Positions 11,601 through 24,500 of a stretch of 64,000 nucleotides of DNA are shown piece after piece. The stretch is from Echinarachnius parma. Taxonomy: Eukaryota; Echinodermata; Echinoidea; Clypeasteroida; Echinarachniidae. The stretch covers positions 81,645 to 145,644 of the forward strand of contig JBAMJV010001307.1 of assembly GCA_037951105.1 (NCBI GenBank). The letters run 5' to 3'. Numbering within the stretch: position 1 is the stretch's first letter; the number at the start of each line of letters is the position of its first letter. Both the position numbers and the translations under genes were made by a program. The notes beneath the pieces were generated by a model. That model was not told the DNA's origin and ran no database searches. It saw nothing but the letters and a program-made list of their open reading frames with translations.

Positions 11601-12860
11601 ATTGTTTTTATGCTATTGTGTTTACTAGTTTTTTTTTTATTTAGACAGACCACCAGTGCGCTTAGAAACACCCGTATAAAGCACCATATAAATGCAATTA
11701 TTATTATTATTATTAATACCTTCAAGGGATAGTTGAGTGTTAGTATAAGGGGGTACTTCACAAACTATTTTTTAGTGAGATAATGAAAAACTGACTGTCA
11801 AATTTGAAAGAACATACAATTTTAATGACAGAATAAATTTTATTTGAACAAAATCGGTTCAGAAACGGCTGAAATATCCATATACATATTTTTATTTAAA
11901 AATTCTTCACAAGGGGATATTTTGACTTTTTAGAATTTTTTTAAAAATGCTTAAAGACTACTTTATCAAAAATCTGAATAGGTTTTTAAAAAGTTGTTGA
12001 TGAAAGCTCTATTGAATCATTATTTTAACAAAACATTAAATGCACAATTTTGTATGAAAAATGGCTAAAACCAATTATTTTTTTAGAGAGCGCCCTCTTG
12101 AGTTGTAACAGCTCTTTTTGAATGATAACAGGGGTTTTTCGTTTGTAATTGTGTATACTTTTCGAGCATGGTGAAGTTATAACTATTATTTTGAACCGTA
12201 ATGGTGCAGGTGTTGATGCCCTTCTGTCGGATAAGAGCAAGATTATTCATTTGGCCATTCAACATTTTGAGTCCTGCCACTATTGTCAAAAATCTGTCCA
12301 ACTCTTAAATGACAAAGGTGTAATATCTTGCCAGCACAATGAAACCTTATGGCTTTTTACATATTATTCTGCTTTTGGTATTTCACTCTTGCTGATTTTA
12401 AACAGCACAAGGATTAAATGAATGATGAACTGATTTTTTTTTATAAAGATAACATATTTGGCAAGAACGTTTTTGCTGGTGACAATTTTCGCATCTTGTC
12501 ATGCTTTACTTTACAGGAAAGGCCAAGGTTGGAGTCATTATCAACGATCTACAACAGTCAGAAATTGAGCCCTCGAGGCTTTCAGCACGGATGAAAGCCT
12601 TCAGGGCAGCTCAAAAGACGACGATCAAGAACGCATCGCTAGTCGAGATCACGGGTCAACTCCAAGAGACACCAAGTGATCTATCCGGGGATCAACTGCA
12701 ACGTCTGAGGCAGTTTTTGTGCGCTGCTGCTCCCCAACCCTCATGCTGGGTAAAACTCTGCTGTTGCTGTTGTCGCGGACGAAAGAGAGATGTGGGAAGT
12801 AACCAGAATAGAATCGACCAGAGTTTAAATTCCGAAGCGGCAAAGTCAACTCACCTTTGA
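8675..12860 (+). CDS. Small α/β-type protein of unknown function, Cys-rich C-terminus
   Basis: I propose four exons: 8675-8728, 11326-11557, 12210-12317 (cassette) and 12517-12860, giving 245 codons; the sum is an exact multiple of three and all junction phases (0, 1, 1) agree. The first exon starts at an ATG and ends AAG|GTGAGC. Alternating hydrophobic strands and helices can be seen (VDILILCHSV, KVGVIINDL, ASLVEITGQL), consistent with a Rossmann-like α/β fold, but I do not recognise the family. The C-terminus has the cluster CWVKLCCCCCRGRKR, which could be palmitoylated and hold the protein at a membrane (inference). The cassette exon (36 codons, both phases 1) can be skipped without frame change, giving 209 residues; its sequence weakly resembles an ankyrin repeat (IHLAIQH...QKSVQLL.DKG). 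The first exon and the exon 2 start are the least certain parts; an acceptor at 11309 is an alternative. Confidence 0.6.
8894..9101. mobile_element. hAT-like non-autonomous element
   Basis: Ends TAGGGGCGTACCCAGG and the complement of CATAGGCGTACCC flank G runs and a C run. The putative 8-bp target duplication is GTAGCAAA / GTAGCATA (seven of eight or better by alignment). It lies in the first intron of the small gene. Confidence 0.65.
9106..9595 (-). mobile_element. MITE, GTTGTATTACC family
   Basis: Same family as 25630-26080 and 60768-61108, here in reverse orientation. Shared words: GACAGTCGGCATTAA, GAAGAGGCTTCTTTTTT, AAGAAAGTTGATTTGGAGAA and TTATGCAGCTGC. Ends resemble GTTGTATTACCG / GTGTCCTATTACCG. 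Non-coding; the 82-residue open frame inside is chance. Confidence 0.8.
9602..10715. repeat. Minisatellite, ~74-bp unit, about 14-15 copies
   Basis: Each unit contains GGTATGATCAGATTGTTTTC, then GAGGGGAATACTGTTGGTGG, then CCACTATAGGCAGGTTGG. Successive copies start 73-75 bp apart and differ at a few sites (TCAGGAGAGG versus CTCTGGAGGG). The sequence CTATAGGCAGGTTGGCTGTT is the complement of the interior of the MITE at 3484-3676, so the array arose by expansion of an internal segment of that family. The open frames in it are repeat translations. Confidence 0.9.
10846..11070. mobile_element. Fragment of AAAGGGATAGTTGAG-family MITE
   Basis: Matches the interior of the full copies: GAGATAATGAAAAACTGAG, GAAAGAGCATACAATTTTAA and TGCTTCCTCTTTT. 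Both termini are missing. Confidence 0.65.
11724..12209 (+). mobile_element. 3'-truncated AAAGGGATAGTTGAG-family MITE in the intron
   Basis: Starts AAGGGATAGTTGAGT and follows the 31035-31608 copy through GAGATAATGAAAAACTGA and GCATGGTGAAGTTATAAC to ATGGTGCAGG, where similarity stops; the last ~75 bp of the element are missing. Its final AG is the 3' splice site of the cassette exon. Just upstream, 11670-11720 carries a TATAAATGCAATTATTATT tail typical of another short repeat. Confidence 0.75.
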
Positions 12861-12975
12861 GGGAAATAAGCTAGGGTAATGAAGTCTGCTCTACCTTGTA
12901 ACACCGTGTAAACCTGATTGACAGTTTCTCAACCCAATGATATGCGTGTTCATTATCTACTTATTACTTCTTACA

Positions 12976-12981
12976 AATAAA
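12976..12981 (+). promoter_or_regulatory. Candidate polyadenylation signal
   Basis: AATAAA about 115 bp after the stop codon of the small plus-strand gene; the first canonical hexamer downstream. Confidence 0.5.
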
Positions 12982-13173
12982 GTGGAACCTCTTTATAATG
13001 AGCTCTAGCTGTTATCACGAGTTACCTGATATAGCAAGGTAATTTCACCGGTCCAGGTTCTATGTATTCTACTGTTTTTAAGGCCTGATACAAAGAGATA
13101 TCTGATATTATTATTTAAACAGGGTCATTTCAATGTATCCAAGGTGCTCGTTATAAGGAGGTTTCACTGTGCA
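12979..13173. mobile_element. MITE with AGTGAAACCTC inverted ends
   Basis: Left AAGTGGAACCTCTTTATAAT and right CTCGTTATAAGGAGGTTTCA, inverted relative to each other, enclose about 145 bp of non-coding sequence. The length and end type suggest a Tc1/mariner-derived MITE. Confidence 0.7.
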
Positions 13174-13888
13174 ATCTAGCTCGTACACTATTATTGGAGT
13201 TACAACGATGACACACAAACTCGTGAAAATTGTCAGTATCAAGTATTATAGGCATAGCACCAAGCTGGAAATCAAACAACACAGCCACACACGATCACCT
13301 TATACTCCGAATCTCCGGGACAGCACCAAACAGCACCCTATCAATTCTCAAGTATCGAGTACACATGATCAAATTCAATCATAATCTACACCGCCCTAGC
13401 TGTAACTGATATTTGTCATCACGGGATGGAGAAATTTGCTGGTACGCAACAAGTTCAATTCTGTTAATTATTGAAAGAAATTCAGCAAAAAAAAGTGGTA
13501 AACAGTTGAAATGAGACCTGAAATGATACCATTTAAGACAAAGTGAATCAGACTGCAAGTTGGTACAAAGGTAACAATCATATAATATTTATTTGACATG
13601 TTAAGGACATATTTGTTTTTTTACAGTACTTTTATAACATTTTACTAGCATTTATCAGTATCTTGATTTATATGACTCTATTAAGTTAGATTAAAGCTTT
13701 GGCGAAAATGATTCTTCACCCGTTCAGGAAGGATGGACTGATTTTAAGTTGCTTACAACATGTATTCTCCATAGACCAAAGCCCAAATATTTTTCGGGAC
13801 CAGTCCTGAACGGGTTAAATACTCGAGAGCGCCACACTCCAACGAGATTCAGAAACCTAGAACAAGGACTTTCAAAAGATACCCTATA
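13174..13888. other. Intergenic DNA
   Basis: No exon recognised. The words CCGTTCAGGA and CCTGAACGGGTTAAATA around 13718-13820 form a loose inverted pair, also seen near 26750-26830, so another small repeat is likely. Confidence 0.35.
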
Positions 13889-13890
13889 GG

Positions 13891-14219
13891 CAGGGCTCCA
13901 CACTTACATTTTTTTGTCAGTGGACGGTCGGGTCAGTGAAATCATTTCTTCCCCTTTTCTGGTGGCCCGAAAGAAAAATTTACTGGCCCGAAAATGATAT
14001 TTCATGAGTAAACTTTTTACTTTTCAAAATATCACTCTTTCCTGATCAAACATGTGATTATAGAAAGAGTATGACATGGAAGAAAACAAGATTTTTCAAT
14101 TTTTCAATGTTCGGTTAAAAATCTGGGCAACCAAAATATGACTTTTATACATTTTTGCTGGCCCGAAGTGCAACTTCACTGGCCCCGGGCCAGCGGGCCA
14201 GTGCAAGTGTCGAGCCCTG
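13891..14219. mobile_element. hAT-like MITE, CAGGGCTCGACACT ends
   Basis: Left end CAGGGCTCCACACTTAC; right end is the complement of CAGGGCTCGACACTTGC. Flanks CCTATAGG and CCTAAAGG form an 8-bp target duplication with one mismatch, the hAT signature. The interior has repeated CTGGCCCGAA / GGCCCCGGGCC words. A second copy is at 35741-36247. Confidence 0.8.
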
Positions 14220-15300
14220 CCTAAAGGTATTCATTACATGAGACTAAAAATGCACAGGGATGCCAGATACCCAAGTTTCAGGTTGGGAGCCTGAAAACTG
14301 ATGCTTAAAGTGATCGATCCATTAACTTTGGCAAATTCAACCAATATTGCTATATGAGCTTCAGCATTTCTATTATACATGTACCTTGTTGTTTGGCTTA
14401 TGATTTAAAAAGAGAAGAATTTATATGGGTTTTGATTTAAACAAATGTCACCCTGCATTATTTTGTTAAAGCTTGTCTATCACATCATCGGTTCAGAAAG
14501 AGTAGGGCACAAAAGTCACTTTTTGTTCTTTGGAGATAATCACCTTTCAAAGTTTGACAGCCATGAAGCAACCCCACATGTAGCCGTCTTTCATATTTGA
14601 TGAATAACCCCAAAATCAGACATAATTATTATCAGAACATTATGTAATTCTATAGCTAGCTGAATACCGTCACGTCATGAAATTCTGATAATCGCTTAGT
14701 CTCAGAGGAGGCACCGACCTTCAAGATGGTATGCATAACTCAATTTAGCGATTAAAATCGACTAGGAGCCCTTCTCACTCGCACCCAACGATACCTTTGC
14801 ATCAATGACATAGTGACCATTTCGAAAATGCACATATTATATTTATTGCTGTCAAAATTACAGTTGCATTATGTACGAGAATAGAATTCTATGAGAAAAG
14901 TAAGTTAAATTCATTGAGTTGATACGTTTGTAAAAAGTATATGTACATGTAGTTATTTAGAAACTAATTTCTACATAATGAAACTTCTTGAGAAAGGCAG
15001 AAACTATGAAAGCCTACCCCAATTTATATTATTGATTGTGTAGTAATGAATTGCTAAAAGGACAGTTTTAATAGTTTCTTTATACTTCTTGTTGAAACTC
15101 ATAGCACTTTGGTTAGGCGTATAATTTGTATATAATGTTTTTATATAATGTTATTGATATGCTTTAATAATGGTAATGAAGTGCACTATATATATTTTTT
15201 TTAATGTATTATTATATTATAATGTAATGACAGAATGGAAGCATATTCGTTTTGCAGATGTTTTTTTTTCTTTACATATACTGCAGAGGTGCTGATTTGA
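14220..15300. other. Intergenic DNA downstream of FANCD2
   Basis: No exon seen. An AATAAA on the minus strand near 14842-14847 could serve the FANCD2 3' UTR, but several other AT-rich alternatives exist, so the transcript end cannot be fixed. Confidence 0.3.
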
Positions 15301-15425
15301 ATCAACATTTAATGCCTTTTAAAATAAATTTTACAAAATTGTTTCAAAGAAACTAACGGCTTTCTATAATTTCTAAGTCCAACTTAGAGTTAAGTTCAAC
15401 TTAGGATCTTTGTGAAACACCCCCC
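15300..15425. mobile_element. Half copy of GGGTGTTTCAC foldback MITE
   Basis: Carries the right arm only: AAGTCCAACTTAGAGTTAAG, CAACTTAGGATCTTTGTGAA and ACACCC. Full copies with both arms are at 26142-26456 and 41579-41852. Confidence 0.7.
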
Positions 15426-15578
15426 TGGCAGCTCTGTTTAGAGTAAGAGTTTCTATGTGACACTCTCAGAGATCTGCAAGCTCTTCCTATCTCCTGTAAA
15501 CTATGGACACTTCAGCAAATCTATGCCAGTGCTTTCCAACGAAGACTGTTATGATTCAAAGATGAGATCCCCTGACAC

Positions 15579-18500
15579 TCAAAAGCTCTCGCTGCAGGAC
15601 AGTTCTTGATCAGAGTTGTCCTGTACTTTCTCCCCTTCATCCTGTTGATAATAAACAAACACAAACAAATATGCATAACTCAAATACTGCGTTTATGAAA
15701 AGGGTAATTATAACACGCCAAGAATGGAGTAACCTAGTACCTTTAAATTCAACCTGGGCCCATATTCATCACACCTTGTTAGCTTAGTTTCATTTGGAGT
15801 CAATTTTAGGATGGGTGTGATAAGTAAGAAATGAGTAGTCTTCTTTATAGTCCGTAACTAGGGTTACCTGTGACTGTTTAAACCATTTCAACCCTGGACA
15901 ATTTGACTAGCCTTTTTCCTTCATTATCAATGCAAATTCCTCTGCACAGGCATTTTTCATTTTTCAATTTATTCTTGCTTCCAACAACACATTACAAATG
16001 AATTATAATAATTTACAAAAATAGAGATATACATATTGGAAACAATATGACATTCCTGTAGTAGTTGGTCACCAGTCATAATGCATTCTGGATCATCCAG
16101 GACATTACATTACTGATGACCAATTATACTATGACTGGAATGTCAAGCAAACCTTTGTCCCAATGGCTAAGCCGTACTAGAAGGATTGATTGGATAATGA
16201 AAAAAAAAACAATTACAATATTTCTGGTGGCACATGACAACCATCAATGGGTTTGTGAAATGCAACAGGTGCGTAACTGTTTTACTGGGTACTGGTCATT
16301 TCTGTCTTTTTAGCCCAGACGAAAGTTGTGACACGGGTTCCTGTAGGCAATGAGTTGACCTGTTCCCTTCTAGATTTTGCAATCCCACAGAGTTAATAAA
16401 GGACCAACCAGGAGGGTGTTTGACAAAGAAATATTTTGTCATTTAATGATAAATTTGTCATGACACAATTTATGGTGGCATTATAGGGACATTTTGGCCA
16501 AAATGTTGCCATATTCTGGCCAAATTTGTATCATTTTGCCAAATTTTAGCCAAAATGTCACTATAATGCCACCATAGAAATTTGTCATAATGACAAAAGG
16601 TAAAGCAATGCATCTCACCTCATCCTCCTCATCACTTGCATCAGTAGGAGGAGGCCTGTTTCCATCCTCGGTCTCATCATCACCATCCTCATCTTCACTC
16701 TCCTCCGGCTCGGCTTGGGACATCTGAGAAGGAATCTCATCTCCCTGATTAAGAGAAAATATCATTCATCATCAAGCAATGTCTGAAATAAGTAATTCAG
16801 CTCAAATTTTACTTCCAGTAAATGATAAAACAAATCAAATCCATCCATCAATTAATTTAATCAACCAATCAAAATCAATCAATCAATCAATCTGGGTTCC
16901 CTACCCCCAAAACGTCATGACAGTTGTTCAGTGTTAGATTAACCCTGCCCTTGAAGACAAATGGACCCTAAAGCTCTCATCTTTGGAACACGACAAACAA
17001 ACAGATGCACACACACAAATGGACAGAGTTGACAAACAATTGGACACTTACGCTGAGGTCTCTGTTCTTGAGGTTCTGACCCAGAAAGCTTCATGACAGT
17101 TGTTCAGTGTGAGCAATGACTTTGACAATGCAAACAAACTGTAAACCAGCAGACAAACAAACATATGCACACACACACACACACAAACAGACAGACACAT
17201 AGACACTTACCCTGAGATCTCTGTTATTAAAGGTTCCTAACCCAGAAAGCTTCATGGCAGTTGTTCAGTGTTAGCTAAACATCGACTCTGTAGACAAATC
17301 GACTCCAAAGCTCTCATCTTTGAAACATGACACACCAGCAGACAAACAAACAGATACACACACAGACACATAGACACTTACCCTGAGATCTCTGTTCTTG
17401 AGGTTCCCGCCCAAGAGAGCTTCATGGCAGTTGTTCAATACAATCATGACTATCCTGTGAACAAATGGACCTGAAAGCCTCTCATCTTAGGAACACCGAA
17501 ATATGGACAAGACAAATAGACACTTACCCTAAGATCTCTGTTCTTGAGGTTCCCCACCCAGAAAGCTTCATGGCAGTTGTTCAGAGTGAGCATTAACTTG
17601 ACTCTGTAGACAAACTGCTCCAGAAGCCTCTCATCTTTGGAACACGACACACCAGCAGACAAACAAACAGATGCACACACACACACACAAACAGACAAAC
17701 ACATAGATACTAACCCTGAGATCTCTGTTCTTGAGGTTCCCGACCCAGAAAGCTTCATGGCAGTTGTTCAGAGTGAGCATGACTTTGACTCTGTAGACAA
17801 ACTGCTCCAGAACCCTTTTATCTTTGGAACACGACACACCAGCAGACAAACAGATGCACACACACACACAAACAGACATACATACACATAGACACTTACC
17901 CTGAGATCTCTGTTCTTGAGGTTCCCGACCCAGAAAGCTTCATGGCAGTTGTTCAGAGTGAGCATGACCTTGACTCTGTAGACAAACTGCTCCAGAAGCC
18001 TCTTCATCTGTGGGACGTAGCTGGTCAGGCTGATGTCCTTTGCAACCTGAGTTAAACAAAAATGATAATAATAATAATAATTTAATAATTTTTTGATCAA
18101 TTCAAACAAGTAAAAGTCAGAGTTTGTTTCACTTGCAGATACATTGTCCGGGATGTAAGTAGCACCATGAGAAGAATCTGGAAGATAATCATGAGCTAGC
18201 AAGCAGAGTGAAAACATAGCTTGCATAAAACAATAAGGTTATATCATTTTAGATCAAACGATACAGATTAAAATTAAAATACATTTTCGTACTATATACC
18301 AGCTGTTCTTTAATAGGATAACTTTTTAAACATCATTATTGTGTATTTAAAGGTGCTTTTAAATCCAAATTGAAACATTTTCATCATTATTGTTGGTTTG
18401 TACCTTTGTGTGACTGCAGACGTGTTGGAGAGAGCGGGTGCACTGCTGCAACATCTTGAGGAAGACCTGGACGTCATCCTTCTGAGACTTGAAGAGCTGA

Positions 18501-21500
18501 TCCATCAGCAGCATCCCATCCCTCAGGAAGATATCCAGGAATATGCGGCCATACTGTAGATGCAGTGACAAAATACACAATTATATAAAGTTTAAATCTT
18601 CCGTATGGCTTTGACATATTTTCACTGAGGTGACCTTTTGTAGAATGGAAGAATAAAATTGAACATCTTCTGTATGAGATTTAAAGAGTTGATCCATCTG
18701 GAAGACCTGGATGTCATCCTTTTAAGACTTGAAGAGCTGATCCATCAGCAGCATGCCATCCCTCAGGAATATATCCAGGAATATGCAGCCATACTAGTTG
18801 CAGGGTTACAAAATACACAATTATATAAGGTTTAAATCTTTCATATGGCTTTGACATATTTTCACCGAGGTGACTTTTTATAGAATGCAAATCTTGAACA
18901 TCTTCTTTATCAGATTTGAAGTGCTGATCCATCTGGAAAATATCCAGGAACTGAACAAGACATGTCTTTCCAATGGAAAGACTTTTCCATCTTATGCCTT
19001 TATTGCTATGTCAAGGAATATATCCCCATTAAATATGAATTGATTTTGGAATAACGTGCATATTTCTTGGTTCCCAGCCAGAGTATTTGCTGGACCAGAA
19101 AATTGTATGGGTTAACTTTATAAAAAGAGAATTACACAGAAGACGGGTAACCATCATACTTACCTTTAAGAGGCTCTTGAGGTTGGCACGAAGATCGAAG
19201 GACTTGAGAAGGTTGACCAGACATCCAAAGACTCTCACGGCCCCCTTCCACCGCTCAAACGCCCTCAGCTGATCGGCATGAGAGGGCTTCGAAGGGAGGT
19301 GAAGCCCCTGGCTGTAGGTGACTAGTTCCTTTAACATCACATGGTAGTAGCTAGTAAGAGAGGTCCTGAAATATACAAACAAACAAAATACAATTTTAGG
19401 CAATAATTAGGACACAATTCAGAGCAGCCTTCCACTGCTCAAACGTCCTCAGTTGATCCTCTTGTGAGGACTTTGAAGGAAGGTGAAGCCCGTGGCTGTA
19501 AGTGACAAGTTCCTTTAACATCACGTGGTAGTAACTACTGAGAGGTCCTGAAATATACCAAAACCAAACAATTTCATTTTAGTTCCTTTACTAGATTCTT
19601 TAACATGACGTGGAAATCTGTCAACCGGTTCTTGAGATATCACGATAACGAGAACGGGACGTACGTACAGATGGACAACCAGAAAACATAATGCCTCCGG
19701 CCACTTCGTTGCAGAGGCATAAAAATAGTTTTATTTTTTGGATGTCATAATTACCTGTTGAGTGTAGGGAAGATGGCCGAAGCAGTATTCTTGTCTCCAC
19801 CAATGATCTCGGGGATGGCATCCATACACAACGTCTCAATAGCTCTAACTGCATCCTCGGAGTGATGCAAATACATCCTGCACAAAAATAAATGGAATTT
19901 ACGTTTTATTTTAACCTATTGACTACAGGAACCGGGTGGGCCTTGTATTAACTCTATGGGTATTGCAAAATCTAGTAGGGAATCAGTTACCTTCATAGAA
20001 TATTATACAAGGTTTCGATTTTGGTGTAACACTTATTCTGAAAAGAAAAAAGCCGGAGTATTTGCAGGGCTAGTCGAGAACGGGTCAATTGTCAATATTA
20101 TAATGCCTATAATCTCAGGAAAACATCTCAATAGTTCCAACTAAATTTTGTAGTGATGCAAATACATCCTGCATATAAAAAAGGGAGAAAGTATCTTGGC
20201 ATGCTTGTTTTTCTAAATTACCACCAACATAATATAACAGTATGAATAATGAGGCAGTCAGTTCATTTTGATAAAACTGTGATCAAATTTGATCCTATCA
20301 ATACCACTTTGGAAAACATTATTTTCAACAATTTACTCAATGGGGGAAAAAAACTTGGCATGTATTTTTTCTAAATTACCACCAACATTTAGCAGTTTGA
20401 ATAATTGTGTAGTACGTCACACTTTGATATAACTGTGATCAGATTTTAATAAGGAACCGATTAATATCACTAAAATGTCAGAGAAGAATACTTGTTAACA
20501 ACTTACTCAATGACAGACTGTAGAAGTTCAGAGTACTTTCCTCCTTTGTCCCTGTTGCTATGCGAGGCAAGCCAGTCTCTCTTCAGCAAGGACTCTGCCT
20601 GACATGCTACATACACCAAAGAAATGTAGACATAAGCAAGAATTAATATCATTGTTGTCTAAAAATCTGAAAAATTTGCCAAGGACAGCATGGAAAAGTT
20701 TTGACGATGATAATATCATACGGTCGGCTTGCGGTTTGAGAAGGGAGGATTGGAGAGACCTGAGAAGGACTGTGGGTATTTTTTTTCTTGGGTAGTCCTA
20801 AAAAGGTCTTTGGTAGCCCTGGAAAGGACTGTTGTTATTCTTTCTTGAGCTTGTAGGACTACTGCGTCGGTATGTGTTATAGTATAAAGGCGAGGATGGG
20901 TGGTAGCTAGGTGGGGCTCGACATTTGGAACAGGTTGACTGTCCGTCATCAAGAAAGAATACCAACAGTCCTTCTCAGGACTCTCCAATCCTCCCTTCTC
21001 ACATGGTGCAACTTGCAAGCCGACTGTACATACATACATCACCATGGAAGCTTATACTTACAAGCAGGAACCCAACGTTAGTACAATAGTTTGCTGTAGC
21101 ACGATTTCACAAAAACTCTTCACAGCAACAATAATATTTTAATGCAATGGACTTCACATGTGCAATTGCTCATACATGCTTTCTACAGTACGCTGGCGAG
21201 CAAAGGGTTAAATGATATGTTGCAAGCATTAGTGAAAACCTGCCCTGACCAAGATTATTAAGATTAGGTAGTTACCGATCTTCTTTGCAGAAGCTGGAGT
21301 TTTCTCTCTCGAGTGGAGGATGGTGAGAAGCTGAAGAACTGTCACGCCAGCTGCCAGGGAGGGGACCAGGCCTGAGAAGTTCTCTATGTACTGGAATGCA
21401 TTCCTGTCATATATATAAAAAATAAATGTAAATTAGTTTTCCTTTGATCTGGATGACATAGGAGAAATTCTCTCTGCACTGGAGTGCATTCCTGTCATAT

Positions 21501-24500
21501 TATGAAGATATAAATGAAACAGATATAAGTTCTCTATGTTCCAAAATTATCCAGTCTTCAATAATTAATTACAAAATCTTTTGTTTTGGTAGCTGTAGTT
21601 TTCTCCTTGGCACAGAGGATGGTGAGTAGCTATAGTACTGTCACGCCAGCTGCCAGGGAGGGAACCAGGCCTGAGAAGTTCACTGTGTACTGGAATGCAT
21701 TCCTGTCATATTATGAAGATAGAAATGAAACAGATATCATTTCTGTATGTACCAACATTAACATTCTTCAATAATTAAATACAAAATCTTCTTTCTAGTA
21801 GCTGGGGTTTTCTCCCTGGAATGGACGATAGTGAGAAGCTCAAGTATTGTCACACCAGTAGCTAGGGAAGGGACCAGGCCTGAGAAGTTCTCTATGTACT
21901 AGAATGCATTCCTGCAATATACATACAAATAAAAGTAAATTTATTGTTTTCCTTTGATCTGGATGACGTAGGAGAAATTATCTATGCACTGGAGTGCATT
22001 CCTGTCAAATATACATGTATGAAGATAAAGGTGAAAAAGATATTTTACTTGGTCAGGAACAATGCGGAGAATGAGGGCAACGTGCCAGAGTCAAGTGAAA
22101 AATAAGTTCTCTATTGTACACAAAAGCATTCCTGACATATAGAAAATTGGAAGCACATTAAATCATTTTACTAAAGCATTAACCGAGCATGGTGACATAG
22201 CGGTTAGAGTGTCCCCCTCATGCATTGGAGGTCCAAGGTTAGAACCCAGACTGGGTCATACCAAACTGCTTTTCAAATCTTATGGTACCTTCTGCCTTCT
22301 ATCCAGGCACTCAGCATTTATAGAATAGAGAAGGGAAAGTTGAACAAGCGGAGTACCAGAGGACTGGCCCCATTCTGTAACTTTCATTACATATAAAAGA
22401 CGTGTGGTCTAGGGCTAATGAACCGGAGATAGGCGCCGCCTTATGTGCCAAATTGGCACGGGAAGGACTTCTTAATAACTATTAGTAAAATAAGTAAAAG
22501 TTACTACATAAGAAACCGTATGTAGAATGTATAAAACTTACTTGAGTATTTGAGAGAAGGTGAAGGCGGTCTTGCCGGCGTCGGCGATGCGAGAGCTCAG
22601 CGTGCTGAGAGCCTCCTCAAGTACAGACTGGTTCTCACTCGACGAAAAACCGCACCTGCAAGATAATGATCAACATGGACAGTTCAATTTCAAAGTAAAA
22701 GGTAAACAAATTACACGGTGTTTGATACCACAAAATAATGTTTTTGAAATCAATTTAATCCTATAAATATCTCTATTTCCATTAGTAGGACTATTTAAAT
22801 GCATGCAGCAGCCATGAATTATTTGACAGATCCAAACAGCTAAGGGGTGAATTTTGGGTACCACTACCACTACCACTGCTACTACTACTACTACTACTAC
22901 TAATACTCAATGTACTACTAATTATAATACAAATGAAAATGATAATAGCAATAATAATACAAAATAATAAGAATAACAATAATAATATTTGTTTTAATAA
23001 TTATATTATGATTACAATAAAGATAATACAAATAATTAGCCCCATACCATGAGAAGAAAGTAAGCAGTGCTTGTAGGAGGAGATGCAGACACTGTCCCAT
23101 GATGACTGCCTCTTCAGAGTTCCATCCTGGACCATCTAGCAAGCCATCATTCTGCGCCAACATGGCCTGTCCAATGCAAGGGTAAAACTATGTAAATTAC
23201 TTTAAACTCTGGGTAAACAATAGTTGGTATGGTACTATTAATCTAGCACCATACCATGAGAAGAGAGTAAGCAGTGCTTAGAGGAGATGATGTAGATACT
23301 ATCCCATAATGACTGCCTCTTCAGAGTTCCAGCCTGGACCATCTAGCAAGCCATCATTCTGCGCCAACATGGCCTGTCCAATGCAAGGAAAGAATCATGA
23401 CATGAATTAACTGAAAAGACTCTAACTGAGCTCCATACCATGAGACGAGAGTAAGAAGTGCTTGTAGGAGCAGATGCAGACAGTGTCCCATGATGATCTC
23501 CTTATCAGAGTTCCATCCTGGACCATCTAGCAAGCCATCGTTCTGAGCCAGCATAGCCTGTCCAATGCAAGGATAAAATCATGACATAAATTAACTGAAA
23601 AGACTCTGAGCTCCTTAGGATGAGAAAAGAGTGAGCAATGCTTAGAGGAGATGATGCAGACACTGTCCCATAATGACCGCCTCTTCAGAGTTCCAGCCTG
23701 GACCATCTAGCAAGCCATCATTCTGAGCCAACATAGCCTGTTCAATATACAAGGATAAAATCATGACATAAATTAACTGAAAAGACTCTAACTGAGCTCC
23801 ATACAATGAGAAGAGAGTGAGCAGTGCTTGTAGGAGATGATGTAGACACTGTCCCATAATGACCGCCTCTTCAGAGTTCCAGCCTGGGCCATCTAGAATG
23901 CCATCGTAGCTTTCGTCACATGCATTTGTTAAATAATGACATAGTAATGGTTCTAAACAACTTGTCCTTTCATGGGCATTATTTGGAAGTGGGATGAAGC
24001 TGGAGCTTAGCGAATGCTAGAACACCAACTCCTTGCCTGAGAATGAATAGCTGTGACTTCACACTTCGGTACTCTATTGTTGTCATGTTGTCACATGGCA
24101 TTGTTTCAATCATTCAAAATAAATTCAAGATCGGCACATCAATTAAAGTCAGTTCGGATTCGTAATTAAGATGGCGGTCTTGAGAACGCTTTGCGCGCAG
24201 TACACACGCTAACTGTTCCATAATGTGGTCAAACTAGACTTTTACTCAGATGGTTAGTACAGAGCTACCAACATTGAAATTCAACAATCAGGAAGATTTA
24301 GGGAAGTTACACCAGAAGTGAGGAAGATATATATCAAATGCATACAACCTAATTACAATAATATTTCAATAATCAGGGGAAAATCCGATGCATTAATCTT
24401 GGTCAATTTGTAGGGAGTCTCCTGCAAATTCAGGAAGACTTGGCATCTCTGTTTAATAGTACCTACCTGAAAGAACCCACTGGTGGTCTCTAGATGCTGA

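Noticed and set aside
17631-17891. [10 protein letters not shown]-type open frames that look like a Cys-rich signal-bearing peptide
   Set aside because: They are (CA)n repeats fused by chance to copied FANCD2 exon sequence.
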